Assembly (NCBI GenBank): GCA_017626035.1
Contig: JAGAJR010000012.1
Span: 124,001-188,000, forward strand
Source: Alphaproteobacteria bacterium
GTDB taxonomy: Bacteria; Pseudomonadota; Alphaproteobacteria; RF32; CAG-239
Direction of reading: 5' to 3'
DNA length: 64,000 nt
Shown here piece by piece: positions 17,672 through 25,908 of this stretch (within the stretch, counting starts at the first letter, position 1; every line of letters starts with the position of its first letter). The notes beneath the pieces were generated by a model that was given only the letters and a program-made list of their open reading frames with translations, was not told where the DNA came from and searched no databases. The position numbers were made by a program, and so were the translations under genes.

Positions 17672-18745
17672 ATGATAAAAAAAATGCTGCTGATTTTAGG
17701 ATTGATGATTCTTTCATCTCCGGGACAAGCTTATGATTTTTCATCATTAAACGCCTCTCAGCCATCCTCTGAAACAGGAAAATCCGTGGTTTTCAAGAAA
17801 GCAGCTCCAACCCCGGCTGCCGCTCCGGAAAAAGAACCGGCTCCACAGCCGCAGGCTCCCGTAATTCCGCAGAGAATAAAACTTTATAACGGAAACATCA
17901 AAATCGTCGCTTTGGTAAACGGAGAAATCATCTCGACCGAAGATATGGAAAACAGAGTCAACGCTTTTGTTATGACAACGCAAATTCCGCTTAATCACCA
18001 AACAAAAAATATGATTAAACAGCGTGTTTTACAAGCGGCAATCGACGAAAAATTAAAAATTCAGGATGCCGAAAAGAACGGTATCAATATCAGTGAAAAA
18101 GAAATTGATGCCTCGATTCGCAATTTTGAATTAACCAACAAAATTCCGGCCGGACAACTCAAAAATATCCTGAAAAAAGAACGGGTAAGCGAAGATGTTT
18201 TCCGCAGCCAAATGAAATCCGACCTGGCCTGGATAAGATTGGTAAAAAGAAAAACCGCGACAGATGCCCAACCAACCGCCAAAGAAGTTGAAGAAGCAAT
18301 TCAAAAAGCCGAAAAAGACGCATCCCTTCGCAAATACAAAGTATCAGAAATCGTCATTCCGGTAAAAGAAGCCCAAAATATTCAAGCCTTGGTTTCTAAC
18401 TTACGCAGTGATCCGAGATTCGAGCTTTACGCCATGCAATTCTCCCAGAGCCCGAGTTCCTCCAGCGGCGGAAAACTCGGCTGGGTAAATGAAGGACAAC
18501 TGCCGGAAGTTTTGGAAGCCAAACTCAAAAAAATGTATGCGGGAACCATTTCCGATCCGATAAAATCCGGAAACAATTACTATATTCTCAAACTGGAAAA
18601 GGCTTATGACCCGAAAAAAGACAAACCGGAAATTCCAAGCCGCAAAGAAATGGAAACATTTATTGAGAACCAAAGAATGGAAGAATTTGCCAACCGGCAT
18701 CTTCAGCATCTTCGCCAACAGGCTGTTATAGAATTGAGAAACTGA
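17672..18745 (+). CDS. surA: periplasmic chaperone / parvulin isomerase SurA
   Basis: SurA escorts outer-membrane proteins such as LptD through the periplasm. The 357-aa protein has a signal peptide (about 1-20, ending GQA), a Pro/Ala-rich linker (about 40-68), a SurA N-terminal helical domain (about 75-200) and one parvulin domain (about 220-315; motifs YKVSEIVIP, GGKLGWVNEGQLPE, GNNYYILKLE). E. coli SurA has two parvulin domains. AAGGAG precedes the start. It overlaps rsmA (TGATG). The pdxA gene that often lies between surA and rsmA is missing. Confidence 0.9.
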   Translation: MIKKMLLILGLMILSSPGQAYDFSSLNASQPSSETGKSVVFKKAAPTPAAAPEKEPAPQPQAPVIPQRIKLYNGNIKIVALVNGEIISTEDMENRVNAFVMTTQIPLNHQTKNMIKQRVLQAAIDEKLKIQDAEKNGINISEKEIDASIRNFELTNKIPAGQLKNILKKERVSEDVFRSQMKSDLAWIRLVKRKTATDAQPTAKEVEEAIQKAEKDASLRKYKVSEIVIPVKEAQNIQALVSNLRSDPRFELYAMQFSQSPSSSSGGKLGWVNEGQLPEVLEAKLKKMYAGTISDPIKSGNNYYILKLEKAYDPKKDKPEIPSRKEMETFIENQRMEEFANRHLQHLRQQAVIELRN

Positions 18746-19596
18746 TGACAAGCGTTGCCGAACTTATAGATACGCTCCCGAGTTTAAGAGAAACCGTTGA
18801 AAATCATGGACTTATGGCCAAAAAAGCTTTAGGCCAAAACTTTCTGCTCGACCGAAATATCACGGACAAAATCATCCGTTTATCACTAAATGCTCAAAAC
18901 AAAAATGATTTTAACAATGAATTTGTATATGAAATCGGACCGGGTCCCGGCGGGCTGACTCGCTCGATTCTCTCCAATAATCCGCAAAAATTGACTGTTG
19001 TGGAAATGGACGAGCGTTGCATTGCCATAATGAACGAAATCAAAGGCAAAGTCGGCGAAAAACTGGAAATTATCAACGGAGACGCTCTGAAAGAAAATTT
19101 CGGCACAAAAGATAAATCTCCCCGCCATATCATTAGCAACCTGCCTTATAATATTTCCGTTCCTCTTTTGGTTGGCTGGCTCAAAGACATCCAAAGCTTT
19201 TCCAGCTTAACGCTTATGTTTCAAAAGGAAGTCGCAGACAGAATTACCGCTCCGACAAAATGCAAAGATTACGGACGAATATCCATTCTTTCCCAACTTC
19301 TTTGTAAAATCGACCGCTTGTTGGACATTAATCCGAACTGTTTCGTTCCTGCTCCTAAAATCTGGTCCAGTGTTCTGTTGTTTCGTCCGTTGGATAACAT
19401 TTTAACCGAAAAGCAAATCAATAACATCGAAAAACTGACAAGCCTTGCCTTTGGTCAAAGAAGAAAAATGATTCGTCAAAGTTTAAAATCAATTCCGGAT
19501 ATTGAGAATAAATGTTCTCAAATCGGAATATTAATGACTTCCCGGGCCGAAGAAATTACACCTCAACAATATCTGGCTTTGGCAGATTTGATATAA
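18745..19596 (+). CDS. rsmA: 16S rRNA (A1518/A1519) dimethyltransferase RsmA/KsgA
   Basis: Dimethylates two adjacent adenines in helix 45 of 16S rRNA during small-subunit assembly, using S-adenosylmethionine. In the 283-aa protein the family N-terminus KKALGQNFLLDRNI is at about 27-40, the SAM site EIGPGPGGLT at about 65-74 and the catalytic NLPYNIS at about 130-136. Its ATG overlaps the surA stop, so it is the last gene of the lptF-lptD-surA-rsmA unit. Confidence 0.96.
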   Translation: MTSVAELIDTLPSLRETVENHGLMAKKALGQNFLLDRNITDKIIRLSLNAQNKNDFNNEFVYEIGPGPGGLTRSILSNNPQKLTVVEMDERCIAIMNEIKGKVGEKLEIINGDALKENFGTKDKSPRHIISNLPYNISVPLLVGWLKDIQSFSSLTLMFQKEVADRITAPTKCKDYGRISILSQLLCKIDRLLDINPNCFVPAPKIWSSVLLFRPLDNILTEKQINNIEKLTSLAFGQRRKMIRQSLKSIPDIENKCSQIGILMTSRAEEITPQQYLALADLI

Positions 19597-19681
19597 ATTT
19601 GACAAAATTGTTGTTTTTTTCGAAAAAATAGTATATAAACAATTCTGATAAAACTATAATTATCACTAAATACCATAAAAT

Positions 19682-20188
19682 ATGAAAAAAACAGTCATTG
19701 GAATCTTCACGAGAAAGACCCAATTCAAAAACAGCAAACTGGCGACGATTACCGTTCATGACGGCAAAATTGACTTCAATTTTCTGAAATCAATCATCGA
19801 AATGGTCAAAGAACGTATCGGCAGCATGGAGTTTAACAAAAACTCTCGCAACACTTGGATATGGAACAACGTATCTATCGAAAAGATTATCAATCTTTTT
19901 ACGACCTCGCCAAGAAATGCCGCCATGCTGAGAGGACAAATCATTTCTCCGCAAATCCCGAGAGAAATCATCCGCCTCTATCTGGCTAACGCTATTGAAG
20001 TGCCCGTGGAATCTCTTGACGAGAATCAACCGGTTACCGGTCTCACGCTTCCTGTCTGCGGAAAAGAAAAAAACTCTTACTTAACCACCGTCTTCTGGTG
20101 CGAAGAGTTCTTTCAAAAACGTATTCCCGTTGAACTTATCGAGAGAGGAACCGTCGGACAGCTGATTGATTTTCTTCAGAAAAATTAA
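19682..20188 (+). CDS. paralog 1 of a degenerate tandem ACP-fold family (unknown function)
   Basis: No named family recognised. The C-terminal 80 residues follow the helix pattern of acyl carrier proteins: a first helix (PREIIRLYLANAIEVPVESL), a long loop, a second helix (TTVFWCEEFFQKRIP) and a closing GTVGQLIDFLQ, like the TVGDLIDYI ending of ACPs. Ser at the NSY position could be a phosphopantetheine site but the DSL context is absent. Residues about 35-75 look like the second half of another module (FLKSIIEMVKERIG, then SIEKIINLF). It is 168 aa and aligns with the next gene over its last 135 residues. There is no Shine-Dalgarno before the ATG, and its own terminator follows. Confidence 0.75.
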   Translation: MKKTVIGIFTRKTQFKNSKLATITVHDGKIDFNFLKSIIEMVKERIGSMEFNKNSRNTWIWNNVSIEKIINLFTTSPRNAAMLRGQIISPQIPREIIRLYLANAIEVPVESLDENQPVTGLTLPVCGKEKNSYLTTVFWCEEFFQKRIPVELIERGTVGQLIDFLQKN

Positions 20189-20209
20189 AGAGCAAAGTTT
20201 CTCTTTTTC

Positions 20210-20246
20210 AACAGCTGCATGAACAAATATCATGCAGCTGTTTTTT
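20210..20246 (+). terminator. strong terminator after ACP-like paralog 1
   Basis: A perfect 13-bp stem, AACAGCTGCATGA (20210-20222) with TCATGCAGCTGTT (20230-20242), has a seven-base loop and continues into Ts. Confidence 0.9.
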
Positions 20247-20406
20247 CATCCCGAATAAAATTATTAAAAAAATAAAAATTTTGTCAATTTTTGACTTAAA
20301 AAGGGTTGTCAAATTATTTTCTTTGTGTTATTTCTAATAATACTTTTTCTATTATGAAGTAACAAAAATCTAGATAACGGAATACTCACTCTAAATTTTT
20401 ATCATT

Positions 20407-21180
20407 ATGGACGTAAACGTAAAACTGATCCCGCTGTATTTCGGCTTGAAAGCAAAGTACAGCAACAAAGCATTGGAAAATGCCAGTCGCGAAGAAATTC
20501 TCAAATCGCCGATCATCATGATGCCCAAAAAGGATTTCATCCTTGCGGTGCAAAAAGTCAACGACAAGTATCAAACCTCCGTAGACCCCCAAAAGCTCTA
20601 CAAGCTTGGTCGAGCCGTTCTCATCTGTGAACTGGGAAACATCTTCGCCGAGTATCCCCGCCTGCATCGCAAACAGGTTATTCGTCTCTTTGAGACTCAC
20701 GCCTGCATCAGCAAGGATACCACCATCTCCGGGGGAGCCATTACCAGGCCGTACCTTATCGACCTTGTCGATCTGCTTGAGTCTTACACCGGCCGCAAGC
20801 TGTCTGACAACTCGTTAGCACCGCTGGCTTACCTCGAAAGAGCTTGTGAGAAAGGGGAAGTCATCACGATTATGGACATCGCCGACTTCATCTGTGCCAA
20901 AGAGGGCCGCAAGATAGGAAAAATCCTGTCCCGCATCGCCCGTCCGCGAATTTCCCGCGAAACAGTCAAAAGCTACATCGCCGACTGTTGCGAGAAAAGC
21001 ACCGAAGAGATAGACGAAGAAGCACCCATTACCACGCTCGTTCCTACCATAGGAAGCTGCGGAAAGAACGACTACTACGTTGTCGTCATGTGGTGTGAAG
21101 GCGAATTCAACAAGATCGTCAGCAACGATTTCGTCGAAACACGAACCATCGGAGATCTCATCACGTTCTTAATACAGTAA
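20407..21180 (+). CDS. paralog 2 of the degenerate tandem ACP-fold family, three modules
   Basis: Not a named family. The 257 aa can be read as three ACP-like modules: about 40-90 (FILAVQKVNDKYQTSV ... LICELGNIF), about 95-165 (RKQVIRLFETHACISKD ... YLIDLVDLLESYTGRKL ... ITIMDIADFI) and about 178-257 (RETVKSYIADCCEKSTEEI ... VVVMWCEGEFNKIV ... TIGDLITFLI). The serine position of the last module is Asp (NDY), so it should not carry phosphopantetheine. Unlike its neighbours the gene uses C- or G-ending codons (ATC, TTC, GAC, AAG, CTG), a sign of different origin or strong expression. There is no Shine-Dalgarno; TTGACT-18-TATTTT lies upstream near 20291-20320. Confidence 0.75.
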   Translation: MDVNVKLIPLYFGLKAKYSNKALENASREEILKSPIIMMPKKDFILAVQKVNDKYQTSVDPQKLYKLGRAVLICELGNIFAEYPRLHRKQVIRLFETHACISKDTTISGGAITRPYLIDLVDLLESYTGRKLSDNSLAPLAYLERACEKGEVITIMDIADFICAKEGRKIGKILSRIARPRISRETVKSYIADCCEKSTEEIDEEAPITTLVPTIGSCGKNDYYVVVMWCEGEFNKIVSNDFVETRTIGDLITFLIQ

Positions 21181-21232
21181 CAGCGATGAGCTGACTTTTT
21201 CAAATTTTTTTTTGCTTTTCAAAAACAATCAG

Positions 21233-21264
21233 ACGAGGCTGTCGTGAGACACCCTCGTTTTTTT
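21233..21264 (+). terminator. terminator after ACP-like paralog 2
   Basis: ACGAGG (21233-21238) pairs with CCTCGT (21253-21258), with an inner TGTC/GACA stem around loop GTGA and a T tract after it. It overlaps the 3' end of convergent xerD. Confidence 0.8.
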
Positions 21265-22165
21265 ATTGTTTTAATTTTGCCAACGGATGTTTCTTCTTAA
21301 CCGTTTCAATCAATTGCTCGGAAACAATATGCGTATAAATTTCCGTGGTGGCAATATCTTCATGTCCCAGCATTTTCTGCACTGATCGTAAATCAACATC
21401 TTTATTCAACAAATGCGTGGCAAAGGAATGGCGTAAAACATGGGGGGAAATTCTGGCCGGAGAAATCCCGGCTTTCACGGCTATCGTTTTTATCTGCTTA
21501 AAAAAAGCATCTCTGGTTAAATGCCCGCAGGCAGATGTTTTTGAAGGAAACAGCCAAACAGATTTTCGACCCGCTCTTAAAAAAAACTCCCGATAATTAA
21601 AATAACTGTCTACCGCATCCAAAACCACACCCGCTACGGGAACGATTCGCTCTTTGCTTCCCTTACCTCTTATCAGAATTTGGCCTTTTTCAAAATTAAT
21701 ACAGTTTTCCGGCAGAGAAACCAATTCGGAAACCCGCAAACCACAGGCATACATCAGTTGCAGCATAACAGCCGTTCTTTTATGATTTAAATCATCATAA
21801 CTTTCCGCCGCTTCAATCAAACGGGTTATCTCTTCCCTGGTTAAAAACTTAGGCAGCGGCTTTTCCTGCTTCGGGGTTAAAATATTGGCAGCCGGATTAT
21901 CCCTAATGTCTTTTTCCGAAAACAAAAACTTAAAAAATTCCCGAATGGCGGAAAGTTTGCGGGATACGCTTTTGGCCGCATATCCTTTTTTGCTTAAATA
22001 CCGAATAAACTCTGTTACATCCTGTTTTGTAATCAGAGACAAATCCTTATTTTCCGCAAAATCGTAAAATTGTTCCAAATCCCGGCGATAAGCCTCTGTC
22101 GTATTTTGCGACGCTCCCTTTTCCGCCGTCAGCATCTCCAGAAAATTATCAACCGGATTTTTCAT
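21263..22165 (-). CDS. xerD: tyrosine recombinase XerD
   Basis: XerC/XerD act at dif to resolve chromosome dimers under FtsK control. In the 300-aa protein the N-terminal SAM-like core-binding domain spans about 1-90, and the catalytic domain holds Arg in ACGLRVSEL, the HVLRHSF box, LGHEDI and the nucleophile in TEIYTHI. Whether it is XerC or XerD is judged by similarity of motifs and the divergent aroK neighbour, as is common in Alphaproteobacteria. Its ATG directly follows the stop of the 47-aa ORF upstream. Confidence 0.9.
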   Translation of the reverse strand: MKNPVDNFLEMLTAEKGASQNTTEAYRRDLEQFYDFAENKDLSLITKQDVTEFIRYLSKKGYAAKSVSRKLSAIREFFKFLFSEKDIRDNPAANILTPKQEKPLPKFLTREEITRLIEAAESYDDLNHKRTAVMLQLMYACGLRVSELVSLPENCINFEKGQILIRGKGSKERIVPVAGVVLDAVDSYFNYREFFLRAGRKSVWLFPSKTSACGHLTRDAFFKQIKTIAVKAGISPARISPHVLRHSFATHLLNKDVDLRSVQKMLGHEDIATTEIYTHIVSEQLIETVKKKHPLAKLKQ

Positions 22166-22309
22166 TTATTTATTCAAAAAAGTATTTTCCAAAGGCTGTT
22201 CCACGGTTTCAACGCTGACAGGAACTTCTCTGGATGCCATGAAAAGAATTGCCAATAAAATTGCTGCCCCGGCAACATAAAAAATTGCTTTTGATTTTTT
22301 CTGTCTCAT
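22166..22309 (-). CDS. 47-aa single-pass membrane protein
   Basis: A frame too short for usual gene finders. It begins MRQKKSKAIFYVAGAAILL, has a transmembrane helix at about 9-25 and a short acidic periplasmic tail. AGAGG precedes the ATG at 22309 by about nine bases, and its TAA stop is immediately followed by the xerD ATG, so the two are translationally coupled. Function unknown; positive-inside charge suggests an N-in orientation. It is divergent from aroK with 95 bases between. Confidence 0.72.
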   Translation of the reverse strand: MRQKKSKAIFYVAGAAILLAILFMASREVPVSVETVEQPLENTFLNK

Positions 22310-22404
22310 TTGCTATAACCTCTGTAAAAATATATTGATAAAATACTCAAACATCTTCTATATTGTTAGCATAATAAAGATGAAAGAAAAATAAAAAAAC
22401 AACA

Positions 22405-22944
22405 ATGAGTGATAAAATAAACAAAATAATTTTGCTGGTAGGCCTTATGGGCAGCGGTAAAACCAGCGTAGGCAAACGCTTGGCAAAAAAATTAAATCTG
22501 CCGTTTGTCGACGGCGATCAGGAAATCGAAAAAGCAGCCGGATTATCTTTGGTTGACGTTTTAAAATGTTTCGGCGAAGAAGAATATCGTGCCGGCGAAA
22601 TGCGGGTAATGAAACGTCTTTTACAGGGAGAGCCTTGTGTTTTGGCCTCTGGAGGCGGTTCTTTTGTAGCGGCACAAACCCGAAAACTGGCGAAAGAACA
22701 CGCCATAACCATCTGGCTCAAAGCGGACATAGATGTTTTATACAATCGCACCGCAGGCAGAAAACACCGCCCGTTTTTGGAAGGCGATGACAGCCATCTC
22801 AAAAACAAACTCGAAAAATACATCAGCGAAGAATATCCTTATTATTCCGAAGCTGATATTGTTGTCGAAACAAGAGAAGAACAGGTGGACAATACGGTAA
22901 ACAGGGTTATCTCGGCAATCAACGGCTTCATAACGGAAAAATAA
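22405..22944 (+). CDS. aroK: shikimate kinase AroK
   Basis: Phosphorylates shikimate at the 3-hydroxyl in aromatic amino acid synthesis. The 179-aa P-loop protein has Walker A GLMGSGKTSVG (about 13-23), the shikimate-binding Asp in FVDGDQEIE, Arg in EEEYRAGE, the GGG loop in LASGGGSFV and the lid Arg in RKHRPFL. aroB, normally its neighbour in Alphaproteobacteria, is absent here. The next ORF starts directly after its stop. Confidence 0.95.
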   Translation: MSDKINKIILLVGLMGSGKTSVGKRLAKKLNLPFVDGDQEIEKAAGLSLVDVLKCFGEEEYRAGEMRVMKRLLQGEPCVLASGGGSFVAAQTRKLAKEHAITIWLKADIDVLYNRTAGRKHRPFLEGDDSHLKNKLEKYISEEYPYYSEADIVVETREEQVDNTVNRVISAINGFITEK

Positions 22945-23787
22945 GTGTCTTACGTCATTTTCAACATATTCATCCTGTGTTGCATTTTCTTGGCAGCTTT
23001 CCTTACAAACAGAAAGAACACCCAAAAAAACAATTTTTGCGAAGAAAACCCCAACAAAGAAGAGGAAGATATGCTTAAAAGCGTCCTCGACTTGGATGAA
23101 GTTGAAGTTTATGACGTTATGAACCACCGCAAAAATCTTTTTTCCATAAACGTTGAACTGCCGACAGAAGAAATCGTCAAAAAAATTAAAGATTGCCCAT
23201 TCTCCAGAATCCCCCTTTACAAAAACAAACCGGACAATATTGTCGGCGTTATCCGGGTCAGACACCTTTTGCAGGAATGTGTCGATAAAAACAACAACTT
23301 TTCCAAAATAAAAATTGCGGAATTAATGTCAAAACCATGGTTTATTCCCGACAATACCACTTTAATCCAGCAATTGCAGCTTTTTCAGGCTCGCAGAGAG
23401 CATTTTGCCTTTGTCGTGGATGAATATGGCGATTTGCAGGGAATTGTTACTCTGGAGGATATTTTAGAGGAAATTGTCGGAGACATTAACGATGAAAGCG
23501 ACATCTCTTCTCTGGACATTATGGGGATTCGCAAAATCGGAGAAAAAACTTATTTGGTTGACGGACAAGTTCCCATCCGGGACTTAAACCGTAAATTTGA
23601 CTGGAACATCAGTGATGAAAACGCCGCTACCATTGCCGGCTATCTTTTGGATATGACTCAATCCATTCCGGAACAAGGACAAAAATTCGTTTTTGGCGAC
23701 TTTGAATTTGAAATAATCAAACGCAACAAAAACCAAATCAGCCAGATAAAAATCTCTAAGATAGAAAATCAGCCAACTCTGCAATAA
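22945..23787 (+). CDS. CorC-like CBS-domain protein with one N-terminal membrane helix
   Basis: A 280-aa protein of the HlyC/CorC class. A transmembrane helix (about 3-21) replaces the three- or four-helix DUF21 domain of full-length relatives (about 430 aa). Two CBS motifs follow (about 62-185; PFSRIPLYKNKPDNIVGVIR and HFAFVVDEYGDLQGIVTLED), then the CorC_HlyC domain (about 200-275). Roles proposed for the family are in magnesium/cobalt efflux. The start is a GTG directly after the aroK TAA with GGA eight bases before it. Its 3' end overlaps the convergent gene by 32 bases. Confidence 0.88.
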   Translation: MSYVIFNIFILCCIFLAAFLTNRKNTQKNNFCEENPNKEEEDMLKSVLDLDEVEVYDVMNHRKNLFSINVELPTEEIVKKIKDCPFSRIPLYKNKPDNIVGVIRVRHLLQECVDKNNNFSKIKIAELMSKPWFIPDNTTLIQQLQLFQARREHFAFVVDEYGDLQGIVTLEDILEEIVGDINDESDISSLDIMGIRKIGEKTYLVDGQVPIRDLNRKFDWNISDENAATIAGYLLDMTQSIPEQGQKFVFGDFEFEIIKRNKNQISQIKISKIENQPTLQ

Positions 23788-24376
23788 AAGGGATTGTCTG
23801 CTCCAAAACTTTTTCCGGACAAGCATAAAAATTTCGAAAATCCTGCCGCCATTCCAATTGCAAAACCTGCGGCAAACCGAATTCTTTCTGATAACGCCCC
23901 GTCAATCCCCTGATACCTCTGTAATCAGGATGATTCAACACCATTTTTATTTTATATTTTTCCGTCAATTCACGGATTTTTTCAATTTCTCTCCGATAAA
24001 CATCTGCGGAAAAATACCCTGTCCCTAAAGCCAAATCAAACTCCCGGCCGTTATCCATTCCGTGAATATCCAAAAAATATTTGCTGCCGAGATTATTCTC
24101 TTTTATAAAATCGCTGATTAAAGCCTTTTGAGGGCAAAAACCTGTTCTAACCAAAGAAGAATACCCGAAACGTTTGCCGATAACCGTGGCCAAAGCTCCC
24201 GTAAACAAATCCGGAGCTTTTACTTTTTTACAAACAAAAGTTCTCGTTGCATGAGGAGCGGATAAAACAACCCGGCTTCCCCGGTCTTCAAAATAAAAAA
24301 ATTCTTCACCGTTTTCTTGCCCGAAATATTCATTGCAAGAAAAAGCCTCTTCAGAAATTTTCAATATTTCAAGCAT
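23756..24376 (-). CDS. N-formylglutamate amidohydrolase-like (FGase/HutG family) protein
   Basis: A 206-aa protein with the FGase fold signature: VVLSAPHATRTF (about 35-46) for the metal-binding start and FLDIHGMDNGREFDLALGTG (about 121-140) for the HG motif. True FGases deformylate N-formylglutamate in histidine breakdown, but no hut gene is near, and many family members have other, unknown amide substrates. Its ATG overlaps the stop of the ADP-dependent kinase gene upstream, so the two are made together. A second family member lies at 38.9 kb. Substrate unknown. Confidence 0.82.
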   Translation of the reverse strand: MLEILKISEEAFSCNEYFGQENGEEFFYFEDRGSRVVLSAPHATRTFVCKKVKAPDLFTGALATVIGKRFGYSSLVRTGFCPQKALISDFIKENNLGSKYFLDIHGMDNGREFDLALGTGYFSADVYRREIEKIRELTEKYKIKMVLNHPDYRGIRGLTGRYQKEFGLPQVLQLEWRQDFRNFYACPEKVLEQTIPFIAELADFLS

Positions 24377-25773
24377 TACCGGGCACCCAACAGAGATAAC
24401 GAAGAAATCGTATCTCCCATGCCAACCAAAGTAACCGGTTTTTCAATCAAAATTGTCGGAACCGCAATAACATCAAAACCGTCATATTCGCCCAAACCGG
24501 TTTTGAGCAAAGCTTCATTTCCGACATAATCGGCAAGAGTCCTTAATTCTTCCAGCCCAATATCAGAAACCTCCTGCCCTTGAGCCCACAATAACGTATT
24601 TCTGTCGTTCAAACTTCCCGTTCCGGCTTTTCCGGCAGCAAGCGTGGCCGCCATCATCATTCCTCTCAGATTTGCTTCCGGAGAGATTTTAAATCCCTTA
24701 TCCTGCAACGTAATATACAAACCAAACATATGCATTTGAACACGTCCGCATTTAATATGCTTTTTTATCTCTAAAATCGCTTTAAACAAATTCACGCTGT
24801 GGGTGTTTTTCTCACAAGCTTTTGCCAAATCCTCTTTACCGAGAGCCTCTAAAATATCTATTGTTTCCCGTTCGTTAACCCCAATGGAATCCACCTCGGG
24901 AGCTATGGTGCCGATAACGGCTTTTCTGACGGCAATATCTTGCGTTGAAGCCACTTCAAGATGAACCACCACCCCGTTTTTTCTCCAGGATTGAATAATC
25001 GGCAAAGTCTCCCTTTGAAGACGAAGGCCCTCATTTTTCTCTGTAAGAGCATGATAACCGGACAAAATCACATAATCCATTGCCTGCCCGGTTGTTGCCT
25101 TGATAAAAGCTTCATCTTTAACCAAACGCAGATTAAGCGGATCATAAGTGGCAATAAAACGGTTCGCTTTCGGACAAACAAATTTTTGTCCGTCAACTTC
25201 CACATAGTCTCCTTTGTCAAATTCAATAATCCAGTGAATCAGGGGAATGTCTTCTTTCCTGTCAATTTTATAAGCAGAGGCCTCTTTTCCTTCAGAATCA
25301 AAAGAAACCAAATTGTCCAGCGTCAAAAATTGCTCCGCTTGTAACTTTGGCAGCGAATTAGTATGGGCATAAACTTTTTTTACTCCGGTAACAGCCAAAA
25401 CATTGGCGACAATTCCGCCTTGTCCGCCCATTTGCAATCGGTCATATCCCAAATTAGCCACCATCCAGTCAAAAACAGCCTTGTCTTCCGTCAGCCATTC
25501 TTCGGCAATTCCTTTGGTAAAACACTTAAAAATACCTTTTATCACATCTTCTGGAGCATTTAGTCTTGTTTCCCGAATATGTTCCAGCATCACCAAAGAC
25601 AATCCGGATTCGTTTATTAATTTGGAAATTCCCTTTCCGCTGATTTTCAACACCGCATCAATATTTGTATTAAAAGCCGTTGCCGCGGTATTAATATCCG
25701 ACATGGATTTCAATACATCCGGAACAATTGAATATTTTTTCAGCCAATCTCGTTTCAATTCGGAATTATTCAT
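24376..25773 (-). CDS. ADP-dependent sugar kinase (ADP-PFK/glucokinase family)
   Basis: A 465-aa ribokinase-fold kinase of the ADP-dependent phosphofructokinase/glucokinase family, which uses ADP instead of ATP. Diagnostic motifs are visible: AFNTNIDAV near the N-terminus, GGQGGIVANV, the metal motif NERE (NxxE) in SIGVNERE, the HxE motif in VVVHLEVAST and the catalytic loop GMGDTISS. The family is best known from archaea and animals, with scattered bacterial members. Whether it acts on glucose, fructose-6-phosphate or another sugar cannot be told by eye. ATG 25773 is preferred over 25785 because GGTGA lies five bases before it. Confidence 0.87.
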   Translation of the reverse strand: MNNSELKRDWLKKYSIVPDVLKSMSDINTAATAFNTNIDAVLKISGKGISKLINESGLSLVMLEHIRETRLNAPEDVIKGIFKCFTKGIAEEWLTEDKAVFDWMVANLGYDRLQMGGQGGIVANVLAVTGVKKVYAHTNSLPKLQAEQFLTLDNLVSFDSEGKEASAYKIDRKEDIPLIHWIIEFDKGDYVEVDGQKFVCPKANRFIATYDPLNLRLVKDEAFIKATTGQAMDYVILSGYHALTEKNEGLRLQRETLPIIQSWRKNGVVVHLEVASTQDIAVRKAVIGTIAPEVDSIGVNERETIDILEALGKEDLAKACEKNTHSVNLFKAILEIKKHIKCGRVQMHMFGLYITLQDKGFKISPEANLRGMMMAATLAAGKAGTGSLNDRNTLLWAQGQEVSDIGLEELRTLADYVGNEALLKTGLGEYDGFDVIAVPTILIEKPVTLVGMGDTISSLSLLGAR

Positions 25774-25865
25774 CTGACTCACCATATTTATATATAAAAA
25801 CGCTATACAAAAAATAACATTTTCATACCTAAAAAAAACTTAACGATAAACAAATCCAAGATATA

Positions 25866-25894
25866 AAAAAGGCGGGAAAACATCCCGCCTTTTT
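25866..25894 (-). terminator. terminator of the Mic60/HemY-like unit
   Basis: GGCGGGA (25871-25877) pairs with TCCCGCC (25883-25889), extended by A/T pairs to 12 bp, with a T run on the minus strand. It lies 15 bases beyond the HemY-like stop. Confidence 0.85.
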
Positions 25895-25908
25895 GCTTAT
25901 TTTGAATA

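Noticed and set aside
20265-20406. Bacteroidetes-type promoter (TTTG / TAnnTTTG) before the C/G-ending codon gene
   Set aside because: The required TAnnTTTG box is not present; sigma70-like boxes fit at least as well, so transfer from that phylum is not supported by the promoter.
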